Assembly (NCBI GenBank): GCA_025964695.1
Contig: JAOPYK010000155.1
Coordinates: forward strand, 1 to 64,000
DNA length: 64,000 nucleotides
Reading direction: 5' to 3'
From: Streptosporangiaceae bacterium
GTDB taxonomy: Bacteria > Actinomycetota > Actinomycetes > Streptosporangiales > Streptosporangiaceae
Shown piece after piece: positions 55,961-64,000 of this stretch (position 1 is its first letter; every line of letters begins with the position of its first letter). The notes under the pieces were generated by a model, which saw only the letters and a list, made by a program, of their open reading frames with translations, was not told the DNA's origin and did not search any database. A program made the position numbers and the translations under genes.

Positions 55961-56452
55961 TCAGCCGAGAAGTGAGTCGATGGCCATGTTGATGAGAAGG
56001 CCGATGATCCGGCCGATGATCTCCTTGACCACGGGGATCTGCAGCAGGGAGACTCCCAACGTCTCCGGCCCCAGTGCGATCGCCTCGATGATGTCGGCGA
56101 GCAAGATGAACAGCTGAATGAGCACGTTGATCTTCAAGGCCAGCACCACCGCCGCGCACAGTGCCAGCACCGCTCCCATCGCGTACGCCGCCGTGGCGCC
56201 GTCCTTCAGCACCGCGGCCGGCGAATGCTCGTGCTCCCACTTGGCCTTGAAGGCCTCGACCGCGGGACCGTGGTTGCTGGTCCACACCTCCGCCGCGGCC
56301 ATCTGGGCGGCCGAGCTGATGCCCTGGAGCTTTCCGCCGTAGCTGATCCAGTGCTGTCCCAGTTGGAAGAGCTTGTCCTCGTCCACCTCGGGCCAGAAGT
56401 AGTTCATCTCGTTGAGCAGCCACTCGACACTGCCCGGCAGCCGGAGTCCCAT
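55961..56452 (-). CDS. CpnT-NTD-like WXG100/TM export partner of the RHS toxin
   Basis: 163 aa. N-terminal half has the pattern of the CpnT N-terminal (WXG100-like) domain: GSVEWLLNEMNYFWPEVDEDKLFQLGQHW and WTSNHGPAVEAFKAKWEHEH. C-terminal half has two to three TM helices (AMGAVLALCAAVVLALK, LIQLFILLADIIEAI, IIGRIIGLLINMAI). In related loci this domain is often fused to the toxin; here it is a separate gene 16 bp before it. ATG 56452 starts 1 bp after the upstream stop. Confidence 0.75.
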   Translation of the reverse strand: MGLRLPGSVEWLLNEMNYFWPEVDEDKLFQLGQHWISYGGKLQGISSAAQMAAAEVWTSNHGPAVEAFKAKWEHEHSPAAVLKDGATAAYAMGAVLALCAAVVLALKINVLIQLFILLADIIEAIALGPETLGVSLLQIPVVKEIIGRIIGLLINMAIDSLLG

Positions 56453-56453
56453 G

Positions 56454-56774
56454 TCAGACCGCGCCGCCGATCTGCTGCACCTTGTCGGTGTTGGCCTGCT
56501 CCGTCTGGTCGTAGACGCCGCCCATCGCCACGATGGCCGCACCGAAGTCGGAGAAGGCCTGCGCGGCGGAGTTGTAGGTCTTCTGCGCCATCCCGTGCGC
56601 CGTCTGGTACGAGATCCCGATCAACGAGGAGACGATGTCGCTTCCGAACGTGACCCCGCTCGCCACGGAGTGCATGCTCTGCCACTCGGTGTTCAGACTG
56701 TCGGAAGCCGTCTTGAGATCCTTCCCCGCCTGGCGCAGGGTGGGCGACTTTGCGAGCAGTTCGTCATCTGCCAT
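56454..56774 (-). CDS. EspC/WXG100-like small secreted helical protein, toxin module
   Basis: 106 aa: SPTLRQAGKDLKTASDSLNTEW, a Gly-rich turn, and YNSAAQAFSDFGAAIVAMGGVYDQTEQANTDKV. This is the size and plan of EspC-type ESX substrates. ATG 56774 has GGAGGGCC upstream and overlaps the 3' end of the YbaB-like gene by 11 bp. Likely forms a heterodimer with the 163-aa WXG100/TM protein (inference). Confidence 0.72.
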   Translation of the reverse strand: MADDELLAKSPTLRQAGKDLKTASDSLNTEWQSMHSVASGVTFGSDIVSSLIGISYQTAHGMAQKTYNSAAQAFSDFGAAIVAMGGVYDQTEQANTDKVQQIGGAV

Positions 56775-57216
56775 GGCGGCCCTCCGCAGCCTGCGTGATC
56801 TGTGCCACCGCGTCCGCGACACCCTGAGTGAACATCTCCATGCGGCGTACCGACTCGGTCCGGATCTCGTCCAGCTGCTGCCCCAGCGCGGCCTTGTCCG
56901 GCAGTTCCGGCGTCGACGCGGCGACCTTGGTACGCAGGTCGTCCAGCGCGGCGTTCACCGCCACCACGATCTGCTCGCACAACGCCTCGGAACCGATCCG
57001 CATGAGCCGGGGATCCACCGTCAGCGTCTCGAGCCGCCCGCCGGTCGCCACCGACGCCCGTACCTGATCGTCGGCGGCCGTACCCGAACCCCGGACGTCG
57101 GCCATTCCGTCCTGATCGGACTCGCCGGCCGGACGAGCACCTATCTGGCTCAGCGCTCGCCGGGTGTCCTCGAGCAAGCGATCGATGTCCCCGACGCCGA
57201 GACCGGACTGGTCCAT
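56764..57216 (-). CDS. YbaB/EbfC-like protein, copy 2 (toxin module)
   Basis: 150 aa. DIDRLLEDTRRALSQIG, then VRASVATGGRLETLTVDPRLMRIGSEALCEQIVVAVNAALDDL, the YbaB strand-helix pattern, as in the copy at 49161-49604. ATG 57216 has GGGGA upstream. First gene of the toxin module: YbaB-like, EspC-like, WXG100/TM, RHS toxin, immunity, all on one strand with overlaps or short gaps. Confidence 0.78.
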   Translation of the reverse strand: MDQSGLGVGDIDRLLEDTRRALSQIGARPAGESDQDGMADVRGSGTAADDQVRASVATGGRLETLTVDPRLMRIGSEALCEQIVVAVNAALDDLRTKVAASTPELPDKAALGQQLDEIRTESVRRMEMFTQGVADAVAQITQAAEGRHGR

Positions 57217-57321
57217 GAAGATCCCCCGATCTGGATTTAATGAGGCGAAATTGACAGTCACCGACCATACCGGCGTGCGGGCGAACGTCCTAGGCACGCG
57301 GATGCGGCACTTCGTGACTCG

Positions 57322-58632
57322 TCACTCAGGTCCCGGAGGACGGCTGAAGGTACGCTGCGCACCGTGATCCGGCGCCCCTCCGCCGAAGGACGGCGGAGTG
57401 ATCGGGGGCCCGCCGGGCGGTGGCGGTGGGCGCCGCCTGCGGCTCCGGCGTACGAGCGCGACCGCACCGACGGCGAGCACGACCACCACGGCGGAGACAC
57501 CCAGCAGGAACTTCGTCACGGGCGCGATCGACCCGCCATGGCTCGGCGGGGCATGTCCGGGCACGGTGCCGGCCGCGGGGCCGGTCTGCTGCGTGGTCGG
57601 CTGGGTGGTCGGCTGGTTGGCAGGCTGGGTGGCCTTCCACTTGTCCAGTGCGTCGTAGACCGGGTTCGGCGCACCGGCCGGAGCATTCTGGGTCATCGCC
57701 CGGATGATGCGGATGATCCCGTAGCCGGTGGCGGGGTCCGGCGCGCTACCGACCGGCAATGCCGTCGCGATCAGCCGGTGCACCACCTCCCGGGCCGGCA
57801 GGTTCGGCTGACTCGACCGGATGAGCGCCACCGCTCCCGAGGTGAAGGCCGAGGAGATGCTCGTGCCCCAGCTGTTGTGGTACAGCACTCCGTCCCGGCC
57901 GATCAGCCCCACTCCGGAACCGGGTGCCGACACCGCCACATAGGACTGCCGTTCCGTTCCCGGCCATGGCCTCGAATCCGGTCCGGTGGCCCCGACCGCC
58001 AGCACTCCCGCACACGAAGCCGGATATTCGACCGGGTTGCCCGCTTGGCCTTCATTGCCGGCACCGGCAACGACGACGACATCGTGGTCGGCCGCGTAGG
58101 CGATGCCTTCCTGCACCGGGACCGGGCAATGACCCGGATAGACATCGGCTTGAGCCGCCTGAGAGATGTTGATGACTTTGGCACCGCGGTCCACCGCGAA
58201 ACGAATCGCCCGGTCCAACCCCTCCGGGTCAAGGCCCTGGACGATGGGGAGGATCTTCACTCCAGGCGCGATGCCGAGCCACCCGTTGCGCCCGCCCTGT
58301 CCGGCGATGCTGATCGCCATCGAGGTACCGTGCCCCTTGCTGCCGGGCTCGCTGTCGGAGTCCGTACGTCCGTCGCCCCCGCCCTCGAAGTTCTTGCCGG
58401 GCAGGACCACTCCCGATAGATCCGGCAGGCTGGCGTTCACGCCACTGTCGATGACCGCGACGGTCACTCCCCCGCCACGGGTGATCGGCCAGATCCTGGT
58501 CTGGATCCCCCAGGCCGGAAACCACCATTCCTCGGAGTGCGGCCCGGGAGCCGCCTGAGCGGCGGTGACCGGGAAAAATCCGCAGGCAGCCGTTGCCGCG
58601 ATGGCCACCAGTGCGCGTACCGTCCTCCGCAT
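57322..58632 (-). CDS. mycP: Mycosin-type subtilisin protease of the ESX system
   Basis: Membrane-anchored S8 protease of type VII secretion, ~436 aa. Signal peptide (VRALVAIAATAACGFFPVTAAQA); catalytic Asp in VAVIDSGVN, His in GHGTSMA, Ser in GTSISSAF; mycosin-type inserts with Cys (GHCPVP, PASCAGV) that can form a disulfide; C-terminal Pro-rich linker and TM helix (FLLGVSAVVVVLAVGAVALV) with basic tail. ATG 58632 has GAGGAGGG upstream; a GTG at 58656 would add 8 residues. It supports the secretion pore complex EccBCDE. Confidence 0.94.
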   Translation of the reverse strand: MRRTVRALVAIAATAACGFFPVTAAQAAPGPHSEEWWFPAWGIQTRIWPITRGGGVTVAVIDSGVNASLPDLSGVVLPGKNFEGGGDGRTDSDSEPGSKGHGTSMAISIAGQGGRNGWLGIAPGVKILPIVQGLDPEGLDRAIRFAVDRGAKVINISQAAQADVYPGHCPVPVQEGIAYAADHDVVVVAGAGNEGQAGNPVEYPASCAGVLAVGATGPDSRPWPGTERQSYVAVSAPGSGVGLIGRDGVLYHNSWGTSISSAFTSGAVALIRSSQPNLPAREVVHRLIATALPVGSAPDPATGYGIIRIIRAMTQNAPAGAPNPVYDALDKWKATQPANQPTTQPTTQQTGPAAGTVPGHAPPSHGGSIAPVTKFLLGVSAVVVVLAVGAVALVRRSRRRRPPPPPGGPPITPPSFGGGAPDHGAQRTFSRPPGPE

Positions 58633-58733
58633 GCTCACCCTCCTCACCATCGCCACGACACGGTGATGTGGACGGCCGGAAGACTCCTGCCGCCCACATC
58701 GCCGCTCTACATCGGTCCCGCCGGGCGGGATTT

Positions 58734-59882
58734 TCAGCCGATCACCGGCGGAGCCGTGCCGCCGTCGCCACCCCAGATGTCCTCGTCCTCCATCAGCCAG
58801 GTGCTGCGCTCACGCTCCTCCGACTGATTTCCACCGCCGCCACCGCCCGCGCCCATGGGCATGCCCATGCCATTGGCGCCGGCACCGCCGCGGAGTGCGG
58901 CTTGTTCCGCCGCGAGCGCCTCGTCCATCGCTCCGCGGCCCATCCCGCCGGCGCCGTTGAGGCCGCTGCCGGACAGGCCACCCGGACCACCGCCGAGGCC
59001 ACCACTGCCCAGACCACCGCCGCTGCCGAGGCCACCGCTCCCCAGACCGCCGGAGCCCAGGCCACCGCCGCTACCGAGACCGCCGCCACCACCGCCGAGC
59101 GGAAGATGCTGGAGGCTGGAGCTGCCACCGTTGGGCAGCCCTCCGCCATTGGGCAGATGTCCACCAGGGTCGTGTCCGGGCAGATTCCCGCCGCCAGGGA
59201 GGTTCCCGTTGGGGAGGTGACCGTTGGGGTTGGTCGGGATGTTGCCGCCGCCCGGCAGCTTGCCGTTCGGGAGGCCGCCGGCATGGTCGTTCGGCATCTT
59301 GGGCATGCCGCCACCGCCCGGCCCGCCGGTATGCGTTCCACCGCCCGGACCTGAGGGCCCATAGCCGCTGATGGGACTATTGCCCCGGTCCGGCAGGTTC
59401 TTCGAGACACTGTCGGGGCCACCGTTCATGGCCTCGCCGAGCCGGGCCAGGAAACGGTCCCTGAACTCGCGGGCGGTCGCGTCGTTGTCATGGAAGGGAT
59501 TGCCGCTCTTCTGCAGGTTCCCCCCGGTGTCGCGGTACCAGCCCAGCATTTCCTGACTGCCGAACCAGGTGTGGGCCCTGCCCGCCACAGATGACTTCTG
59601 CGCCAGGCCCGTGACCGTCTCGTGCAACTTCTGGAACTGCGCCAGATGCTTGTCCGCCGCCTCGCCACCCCAGAGCCCGGAGAGCCTCGTCGCATGGCCG
59701 ACCAGGTTGTTGGCCGCCTTGACCAGCGCCTCAGTCGCCGCCGAATACGCCGCGCCCGCATCCTGGATCGGGACCGGCCTGATCGCTCTGAACTCCGCCG
59801 TAATCTGATCGAACGTCATGTACGAAGGCGTGGTGCCTGGGGAAATGCAGGCGTTCTTTATGGTGGTGGTTTCCGGGGCCAT
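58734..59882 (-). CDS. WXG-type ESX substrate with long Gly-rich region
   Basis: 382 aa. N-terminal ~130 residues are helical with a WGG turn (LSGLWGGEAADKHLAQFQKLHETV), plan like PPE/EspB-type partners. Residues ~165-345 are Gly-rich with GLGSGG and NGG/LPGGGN repeats. The end SEERERSTWLMEDEDIWGG is, from memory, common in actinobacterial ESX proteins. Role: probably a secreted structural or chaperone-like substrate (inference). GAGG ribosome site. Confidence 0.72.
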   Translation of the reverse strand: MAPETTTIKNACISPGTTPSYMTFDQITAEFRAIRPVPIQDAGAAYSAATEALVKAANNLVGHATRLSGLWGGEAADKHLAQFQKLHETVTGLAQKSSVAGRAHTWFGSQEMLGWYRDTGGNLQKSGNPFHDNDATAREFRDRFLARLGEAMNGGPDSVSKNLPDRGNSPISGYGPSGPGGGTHTGGPGGGGMPKMPNDHAGGLPNGKLPGGGNIPTNPNGHLPNGNLPGGGNLPGHDPGGHLPNGGGLPNGGSSSLQHLPLGGGGGGLGSGGGLGSGGLGSGGLGSGGGLGSGGLGGGPGGLSGSGLNGAGGMGRGAMDEALAAEQAALRGGAGANGMGMPMGAGGGGGGNQSEERERSTWLMEDEDIWGGDGGTAPPVIG

Positions 59883-59915
59883 GCCCTAACCTCACCTACT
59901 TCTTAGAGACAGTTG

Positions 59916-60497
59916 TCATGTGTAAGTCTGCGGCGACGTATATGTGGGAGTCGCGTTGGTCTCGGCCTGCTTGTAATTGCCCAGGGCCGTCCGCAGTCCG
60001 TTGGCCACCTCTTGGTAGGAGGCCTGCAACTCGGTGAAATACGTCGTGAAGGCCTTGTGCTGAGCCGACAGGACCTCCTGGAACAGATCTGTGGCGTCGC
60101 CCTGGACACCCACGTTGTAACCGGGCGCGGCCCCATTGGTCTGAACCTTGTCGAGCGCCTTTTTCAGCTCGGCCAGGTCGGCCTCGAGCTCCTTGGCGTG
60201 AGTGTCCAACTGGCTCTGGGTGATCTCGACGTGGTCTTTGCGGCCCGTGATCGGGGGCCACTTGCCGGTGTCGGGCTGCTTGCCCGACTGGTGGCTCAAC
60301 CCGTTGTTCTTACCGGAGCCGTTTGGGTTGTACTCCGTCGACGCGGGCGGCGGCGTCGCCGGCGCTCCGGCTGACGGGTGAGGCATGAGCGCCGGATAGG
60401 AGCTGCTCGTCGTCGGTGTCGGGGTACTCGTCCCGGACGCGGGGTAACCACTGGGGCTGCTCGTCGTCGTGGGGGTGGGGGGGTTCTGGGGTGCCAT
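59916..60497 (-). CDS. ESX-locus helical protein with Pro/Ser-rich N-terminus
   Basis: 193 aa. Residues 1-~85 are Pro/Thr/Ser-rich and disordered; the rest is helical: ITQSQLDTHAKELEADLAELKKALDKV, then LFQEVLSAQHKAFTTYFTELQASYQEVANGLRTALGNYKQAE, a hairpin-like WXG100 plan. GAGGAG ribosome site before ATG 60497. Lies between the Gly-rich substrate and the WXG100 pair, so probably secreted with them. Confidence 0.65.
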   Translation of the reverse strand: MAPQNPPTPTTTSSPSGYPASGTSTPTPTTSSSYPALMPHPSAGAPATPPPASTEYNPNGSGKNNGLSHQSGKQPDTGKWPPITGRKDHVEITQSQLDTHAKELEADLAELKKALDKVQTNGAAPGYNVGVQGDATDLFQEVLSAQHKAFTTYFTELQASYQEVANGLRTALGNYKQAETNATPTYTSPQTYT

Positions 60498-60593
60498 TGG
60501 GGTGTTCTCCTCAACTCCTCAACCGGAATGCGACCGCGCCGAGCGGACCAGGCGGTCGCTCGGCGCGGGACACATCCGTTCCGGGCGAGCGGG

Positions 60594-60893
60594 TCAGGCC
60601 CAGATGCCCGTGTTGGCCTTCTCGGCCGCCTGGTAGTTCGCATTTGCCGTACCGATGGCCACACCGAGCTGGCCCACCACGTTCTGCATGTCGTGGGCGG
60701 CCGCGTTCCACTGCTTCTGGAACTGCCAGTAGGCGCCCTGCGCGTCGCCGTCCCACTGGGCGAGCTTCGCCCGGAGCTTGGTCTCCAGGTCGTGGAGCTC
60801 GCTCAGCAAGGTTCGCGCGGCCAGGCTGAAGTCGGCCTCGCCGTTGCTCAGCCCGCCGAAATTGGCTCTGGTGTAGCTGCTGTCACCACTCAT
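60594..60893 (-). CDS. WXG100 protein (EsxA/B-type), partner 2
   Basis: 99 aa, a helical hairpin with W-D-G turn (LAQWDGDAQGAYWQFQKQWN, ~45-64) and C-terminal YxxxE (YQAAE, the type VII export signal). GGAGGA ribosome site. Second of the WXG100 pair; should dimerise with the product at 60941-61258. Confidence 0.88.
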   Translation of the reverse strand: MSGDSSYTRANFGGLSNGEADFSLAARTLLSELHDLETKLRAKLAQWDGDAQGAYWQFQKQWNAAAHDMQNVVGQLGVAIGTANANYQAAEKANTGIWA

Positions 60894-60940
60894 GATTCCT
60901 CCGTCAGGTCACGTACCGGGTCATGTACAGGCGGGCGGGC

Positions 60941-61258
60941 TCAGCCGCCGCTCAGCAGCTGGTGCACGCGGTTGACCGCCTCGTGCGCCTCCTGCTCCTT
61001 CGCCTCATACGTGATCTTGGTGTGCACCAGGGCCTGGTGCATGCCGTCCAGCGCGTTCAGCACCTTCTGGAAGTCGTCGTTGAAACGGTTGAAGACCGTC
61101 TCGAAGGCCATGGAGGCGTTGCCCTCCCACTGGGAGCGCACCTGGGCCTTGTGTCCCTCGAGCTGCGTCTGCAGGCCTCGGATGATGTTCGCGGAGCCAT
61201 CGATATCCTGTGCGGCCAAGGCCATTGCATGCCTGTCAACAGCGGATTCGCCCGCCAT
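60941..61258 (-). CDS. WXG100 protein (EsxA/B-type), partner 1
   Basis: 105 aa, helical hairpin with W-E-G turn (SQWEGNASMAFETVFNRFND) and C-terminal YxxxE signal (YEAKE). The ATG at 61258 has a perfect AGGAGGTG upstream; the open frame extends to 61318 without one. First gene of the WXG100/substrate/mycosin row; likely promoter at 61323-61352. Confidence 0.9.
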   Translation of the reverse strand: MAGESAVDRHAMALAAQDIDGSANIIRGLQTQLEGHKAQVRSQWEGNASMAFETVFNRFNDDFQKVLNALDGMHQALVHTKITYEAKEQEAHEAVNRVHQLLSGG

Positions 61259-61322
61259 ACAGCACCTCCTAGCTACTTCGCGGCGACCACCATGGCCCAC
61301 CGACACAACCTGTGGCAAACAC

Positions 61323-61352
61323 GTCGTAAGCGCAAATAAACTCTAAGGTCAA
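61323..61352 (-). promoter_or_regulatory. Possible promoter for the WXG100 operon
   Basis: TTGACC (61347-61352, minus strand) and TACGAC (61323-61328) are 18 bp apart, ~65 bp upstream of the ATG at 61258. Confidence 0.35.
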
Positions 61353-62011
61353 GCACTGCGGCATGTCTACGCGGATAAGATGACCACGGTGCGTCGCCGG
61401 TTCCACCCGAGCGTGGGAAATCAAAACGAAACATGGCGCACCGTCAATGGCTCGAATGGCTATCGGCTTCTGGCCTGCGGGTTCGCCGCTCCGGACACCC
61501 ACTACCTGTCCGGCCCTTCCCGCGCGGACGCTGATCCGCCGCCGGAGCCGGTCGGCTGCCTACTGTCAGCCGGATATCGAGCGTTACGGACGGCCAGATC
61601 CGGCCATAGGTACGACACGGGCATTCGGGTCGGCTACGGGCGGCGGAGCGGCAGCGGGTGGTGACGCGACCAGCGCGTCCTTGTCCTCCTCGTGTTCTCC
61701 TCGTCCGAGAGCGCTCCGGCGACTCCGGTTTCCGGCCCGCCCGGGCGGCGCCGAATGCCGGCTCCGACCGCGGGACGGCGACCGCTCGCACTTGTGCAGC
61801 CGGCGTGATGTCAGCGAGGCAGGTCCTTCATCGGCTCCGGTGCGGGACCTCGACTGTAGGAGCTAGTTGAAACTAAAAATGAATTCAGCGTCTCCGCACT
61901 TCATGAAGACAGACCGATGCCGTTCAGGCCACACCAAGACAGGTCGGGTTCACCGAACATTTCAACCATGGCCGAATGGCTTCTATATCGAGCACGACCC
62001 CAGGCCCTGGC
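61353..62011. other. Intergenic region between the WXG100 operon and eccB
   Basis: About 660 bp with no convincing gene; open frames on both strands are arginine-rich and lack family motifs or ribosome sites. An AT-rich stretch lies at 61865-61900. It splits the locus into core (eccB, eccD) and substrate parts on the same strand. Confidence 0.5.
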
Positions 62012-63439
62012 TCACGGGCTGGGCTGGGGGGTGATCTGGCCTCCGGAAATGGGGTTGGCCGCCGCGCCCGGATCGAGCACCGGGCCGAGGGGGATGAGGC
62101 CGAGCACGCTGGCGGGCATCGGGAACGCGTTGGACGTCTGGTCCCCCGTGATCGCGTACCCCAGCTTGGTGGCCACGTCCGCGGACTTCAGCGCGTAGCG
62201 GTGCCCCTCGGTGACGAGGAAGTACGTGCTCACCGAGGACGGCTTGCCCGGCTCCGGCTCCAGACCGACCAGCGCGCCCCCGCCCGGCGGGAACACCAGC
62301 TGGTCCACTCCGGTCGGAGCGGTCGACGAGGGCGGGGCCGGAAGCCGCCCGCCCAGCGCCAGGTGCCCGGCGGAGTTCCCCGTGGGGTCGTCGTAGACGG
62401 CGCAGAGCGGGGTCGAGTCGGCGTACTGCACCATCTGTGGCGGGCGCCCCGCCAACTCCGGACGGGAGATCACCGTGGGCGACGCGCGGTAGGCGCTCAC
62501 CGAAGCCGGGTCGAGCGGGATGGCCTGGAACGGCTGGTTTCCGTACGCCTGGCTGGAAGCCGGATCGGCCCGCAGCAACTCCTTCTCCAGTGCGCTGATC
62601 GGAGCCAGCCCGTCCCGCAGCAGCACGTACCAGGCCGTACCGGACGCGGCGTCGACCTGGAAGACCTGACCCACCTTGGCCGGGCCACGCGGGCCTGTCA
62701 CCGCGGTGCCGCGTCCCGGGATGTCCGGCGCCTGGTAGTCCGGCCCCGCCGGCAGCGCGTTGAGCCACTTGGCCGCCACCTGCGGCGGAAGCGTGGACAG
62801 CGTCGACACCGCGTAGTGCGGGACCCGCAGCCGGTGGTTGCGCCAGATCAGCCAGGTCTGGCCGGCCGCCGCCGCGGCCACGGCCTGGTCGTCGCGCAGC
62901 CCTTGACCTCCGACACCGTGACCCGCCACCAGGGTGACCACCGGGGTACGGCCCGTCACGCCGTTGTCGACCGTCCGGACGCACACCGACCAGGGAGTGC
63001 GTACCAGCTTCTTGGCGTCGGGGAGCGTGTTGGGCGCACCTGGGATCCCGACCTCCGGTCCGCGGTCGAAGGCGGTCAGTGAGTTGCGCGAGACCGACTT
63101 GCGGTGGCCGTCGTCCGCACCCGCGAGCAGCCGCGCCGACACGTAGTTGGCGACCGGGCACAGCTGCTGGTTCTGGCACCAGACGTACCGGGCGCCGGTC
63201 TCCTTCTCCACGATGAGCATGCCGCCCTGCTGCAGGCCGGTCGCGCCGCCTGGGTTCAGCAGGCCGTAGATGCCGAACGCCGCCATCACCAGCAGGGCCA
63301 CCATGACACCGCAGAACGCGGCCACGTTGAGCCGGCGCAACGGCAGCTCGGGATTGTCCGGCTCGCCGAGGACCAGGGCGAGCGCGGCGCGCTGGGTCAT
63401 CAGGCGATGCGCTTGGAGCAGGTCTTTGCGGGTCTGCAC
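62012..63439 (-). CDS. eccB: Type VII secretion core protein EccB
   Basis: 475 aa. Cytoplasmic N-terminus MQTRKDLLQAHRLMTQRAALALVLGEPD (the standard EccB opening), one TM helix (~36-62, LNVAAFCGVMVALLVMAAFGIYGL), and a long periplasm-side domain with RYVWCQNQQLCPVANYVSARLL (Cys pair) and repeats ending near GYAITGDQTSNAFPMP, PLGPVLDPGAA. Part of the membrane pore with EccC/D/E. GTG start, 4 bp after eccD's end. Confidence 0.95.
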   Translation of the reverse strand: MQTRKDLLQAHRLMTQRAALALVLGEPDNPELPLRRLNVAAFCGVMVALLVMAAFGIYGLLNPGGATGLQQGGMLIVEKETGARYVWCQNQQLCPVANYVSARLLAGADDGHRKSVSRNSLTAFDRGPEVGIPGAPNTLPDAKKLVRTPWSVCVRTVDNGVTGRTPVVTLVAGHGVGGQGLRDDQAVAAAAAGQTWLIWRNHRLRVPHYAVSTLSTLPPQVAAKWLNALPAGPDYQAPDIPGRGTAVTGPRGPAKVGQVFQVDAASGTAWYVLLRDGLAPISALEKELLRADPASSQAYGNQPFQAIPLDPASVSAYRASPTVISRPELAGRPPQMVQYADSTPLCAVYDDPTGNSAGHLALGGRLPAPPSSTAPTGVDQLVFPPGGGALVGLEPEPGKPSSVSTYFLVTEGHRYALKSADVATKLGYAITGDQTSNAFPMPASVLGLIPLGPVLDPGAAANPISGGQITPQPSP

Positions 63440-63443
63440 CGGC

Positions 63444-64000
63444 TCAGCCCGTCGCGCCGCGAATGTAGGCGTACAGGCCTGCCACGCCGAGCGCCAGCGG
63501 GATCAGGCTCAACACGATCAGCAGGTCGAGGATGTCGGCCGCGCGCGGCCAGAACGGCGAGGGTCGGTGATCGGGCAACCAGAGCCCGGCCGACACCGCG
63601 ATCCCGGCGCCCAGCATCAGGGGCAGCAGGGATCCCACGACCATGGCGGGCTGTGAGGCCCCGAGGGAGAGCGCGAGGGTGAGCATGGCGAGCCCGGCCA
63701 TGCCCGGCACCATCAGCGCCAGCCGCTGCGTGCGGCCCCGGAACAGACGTGAGCGCAGCAGCAGGGCGAGGGCGATGACGGCGGAGGTCGTCGGTGCCGC
63801 CCAGCCGCCGGCGAACGCCAATGGGATCTGCCCGGCGAAGCCGGTGATGCCGAGGGCGAGTGCGGTGCCGGTGACGAACCGGTCGGCGCGGGCCGTACGG
63901 CGCAGCAACTGCCTGCCGTCGACAGTGAGGGTGTCGCGCCGCAGATCCTCCGCACTGGTCGGTACGGGTGGCAGTGTCACGCGCGCCAGCCGGAACGAGA
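63444..64000 (-). CDS. eccD: Type VII secretion core protein EccD, 5' part cut by window
   Basis: The visible 185 codons are the C-terminal part of EccD: reading on from the edge SFRLARVTLPPVPTSAEDL, a loop (DTLTVDGRQLLRRTARADRF), then about five TM helices ending LLIVLSLIPLALGVAGLYAYIRG. EccD usually has 11 TM helices and a ubiquitin-like N-terminus, both outside the window. The frame is open to the last base, so no start is present. GTG at 63980 is not the start. Confidence 0.9.
   Translation of the reverse strand, partial: SFRLARVTLPPVPTSAEDLRRDTLTVDGRQLLRRTARADRFVTGTALALGITGFAGQIPLAFAGGWAAPTTSAVIALALLLRSRLFRGRTQRLALMVPGMAGLAMLTLALSLGASQPAMVVGSLLPLMLGAGIAVSAGLWLPDHRPSPFWPRAADILDLLIVLSLIPLALGVAGLYAYIRGATG

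Noticed and set aside
61380..61870. Genes in the eccB upstream region
   Set aside because: Arg-rich frames on both strands with no ribosome site, motif or coupling.

Overview
The window is high-GC DNA (roughly 70% GC by eye), densely coding, with many GTG/TTG starts, ATGA overlaps and leaderless-looking promoters. Together with a type VII secretion (ESX) locus, a mycosin, an HbhA-like protein, MurT/GatD and a galactofuranan locus, this points to a filamentous actinomycete. Streptosporangiaceae-type is my inference; no marker gene in the window proves it. No rRNA, tRNA, CRISPR array, integrase or intact transposase was seen.

Layout. (1) 1-20.5 kb is mostly ordinary chromosome: a macro-domain protein cut by the window edge, a SAM methyltransferase, an S15-type hydrolase, a BlaI/M56-protease pair with a clear operator, a DUF2207 protein divergent from a neutral zinc metallopeptidase, an XRE regulator/HbhA-like/DUF2516 set (same order as Rv0474-Rv0476 of M. 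tuberculosis), a lipoprotein SGNH hydrolase, AlaX, asparaginase II, YgfZ, Dtd, a Fur-family regulator, nitrobindin, a GIDE-domain protein, a DsrE protein, GatD-MurT and a secreted nuclease. Five gene ends here carry short tandem repeats at or just after the stop codon. (2) 20.7-33 kb is an unusual block. It holds two paralogous membrane proteins (zinc ribbon, long Pro-rich linker, one TM, extracytoplasmic domain with two cysteines), a HerA-like ATPase, a membrane protein that looks like a degenerate ATPase, and a membrane-anchored beta-propeller-like protein. I know no named system with this composition. (3) 33-44 kb encodes a galactofuranan-type wall polymer: glf, a GlfT2-like polymerase, a GlfT1-like transferase, a second GT2, a Wzm/Wzt-type exporter, an acyltransferase, an SGNH esterase with a likely carbohydrate-binding domain, and an LCP ligase. 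A frameshifted Uma2 remnant follows. (4) 44.5-64 kb is a type VII secretion locus: EspI-like ATPase, DUF6177 protein, YbaB-like proteins, several WXG100-like proteins, mycosin, EccB and the C-terminal part of EccD (cut by the window end). EccC and EccE are not in the window.

The strongest single finding is embedded in the ESX locus. An RHS/YD-repeat protein of 1,223 aa ends in a domain matching the colicin D tRNA-nuclease pattern. It is followed, with a 13-bp overlap, by a gene whose C-terminus matches colicin D immunity. It is preceded by a YbaB-like protein, a small EspC-like helical protein and a CpnT-NTD-like WXG100/TM protein that probably form its export partners. A second, parallel set (49.2-51.4 kb) lacks a recognisable toxin.
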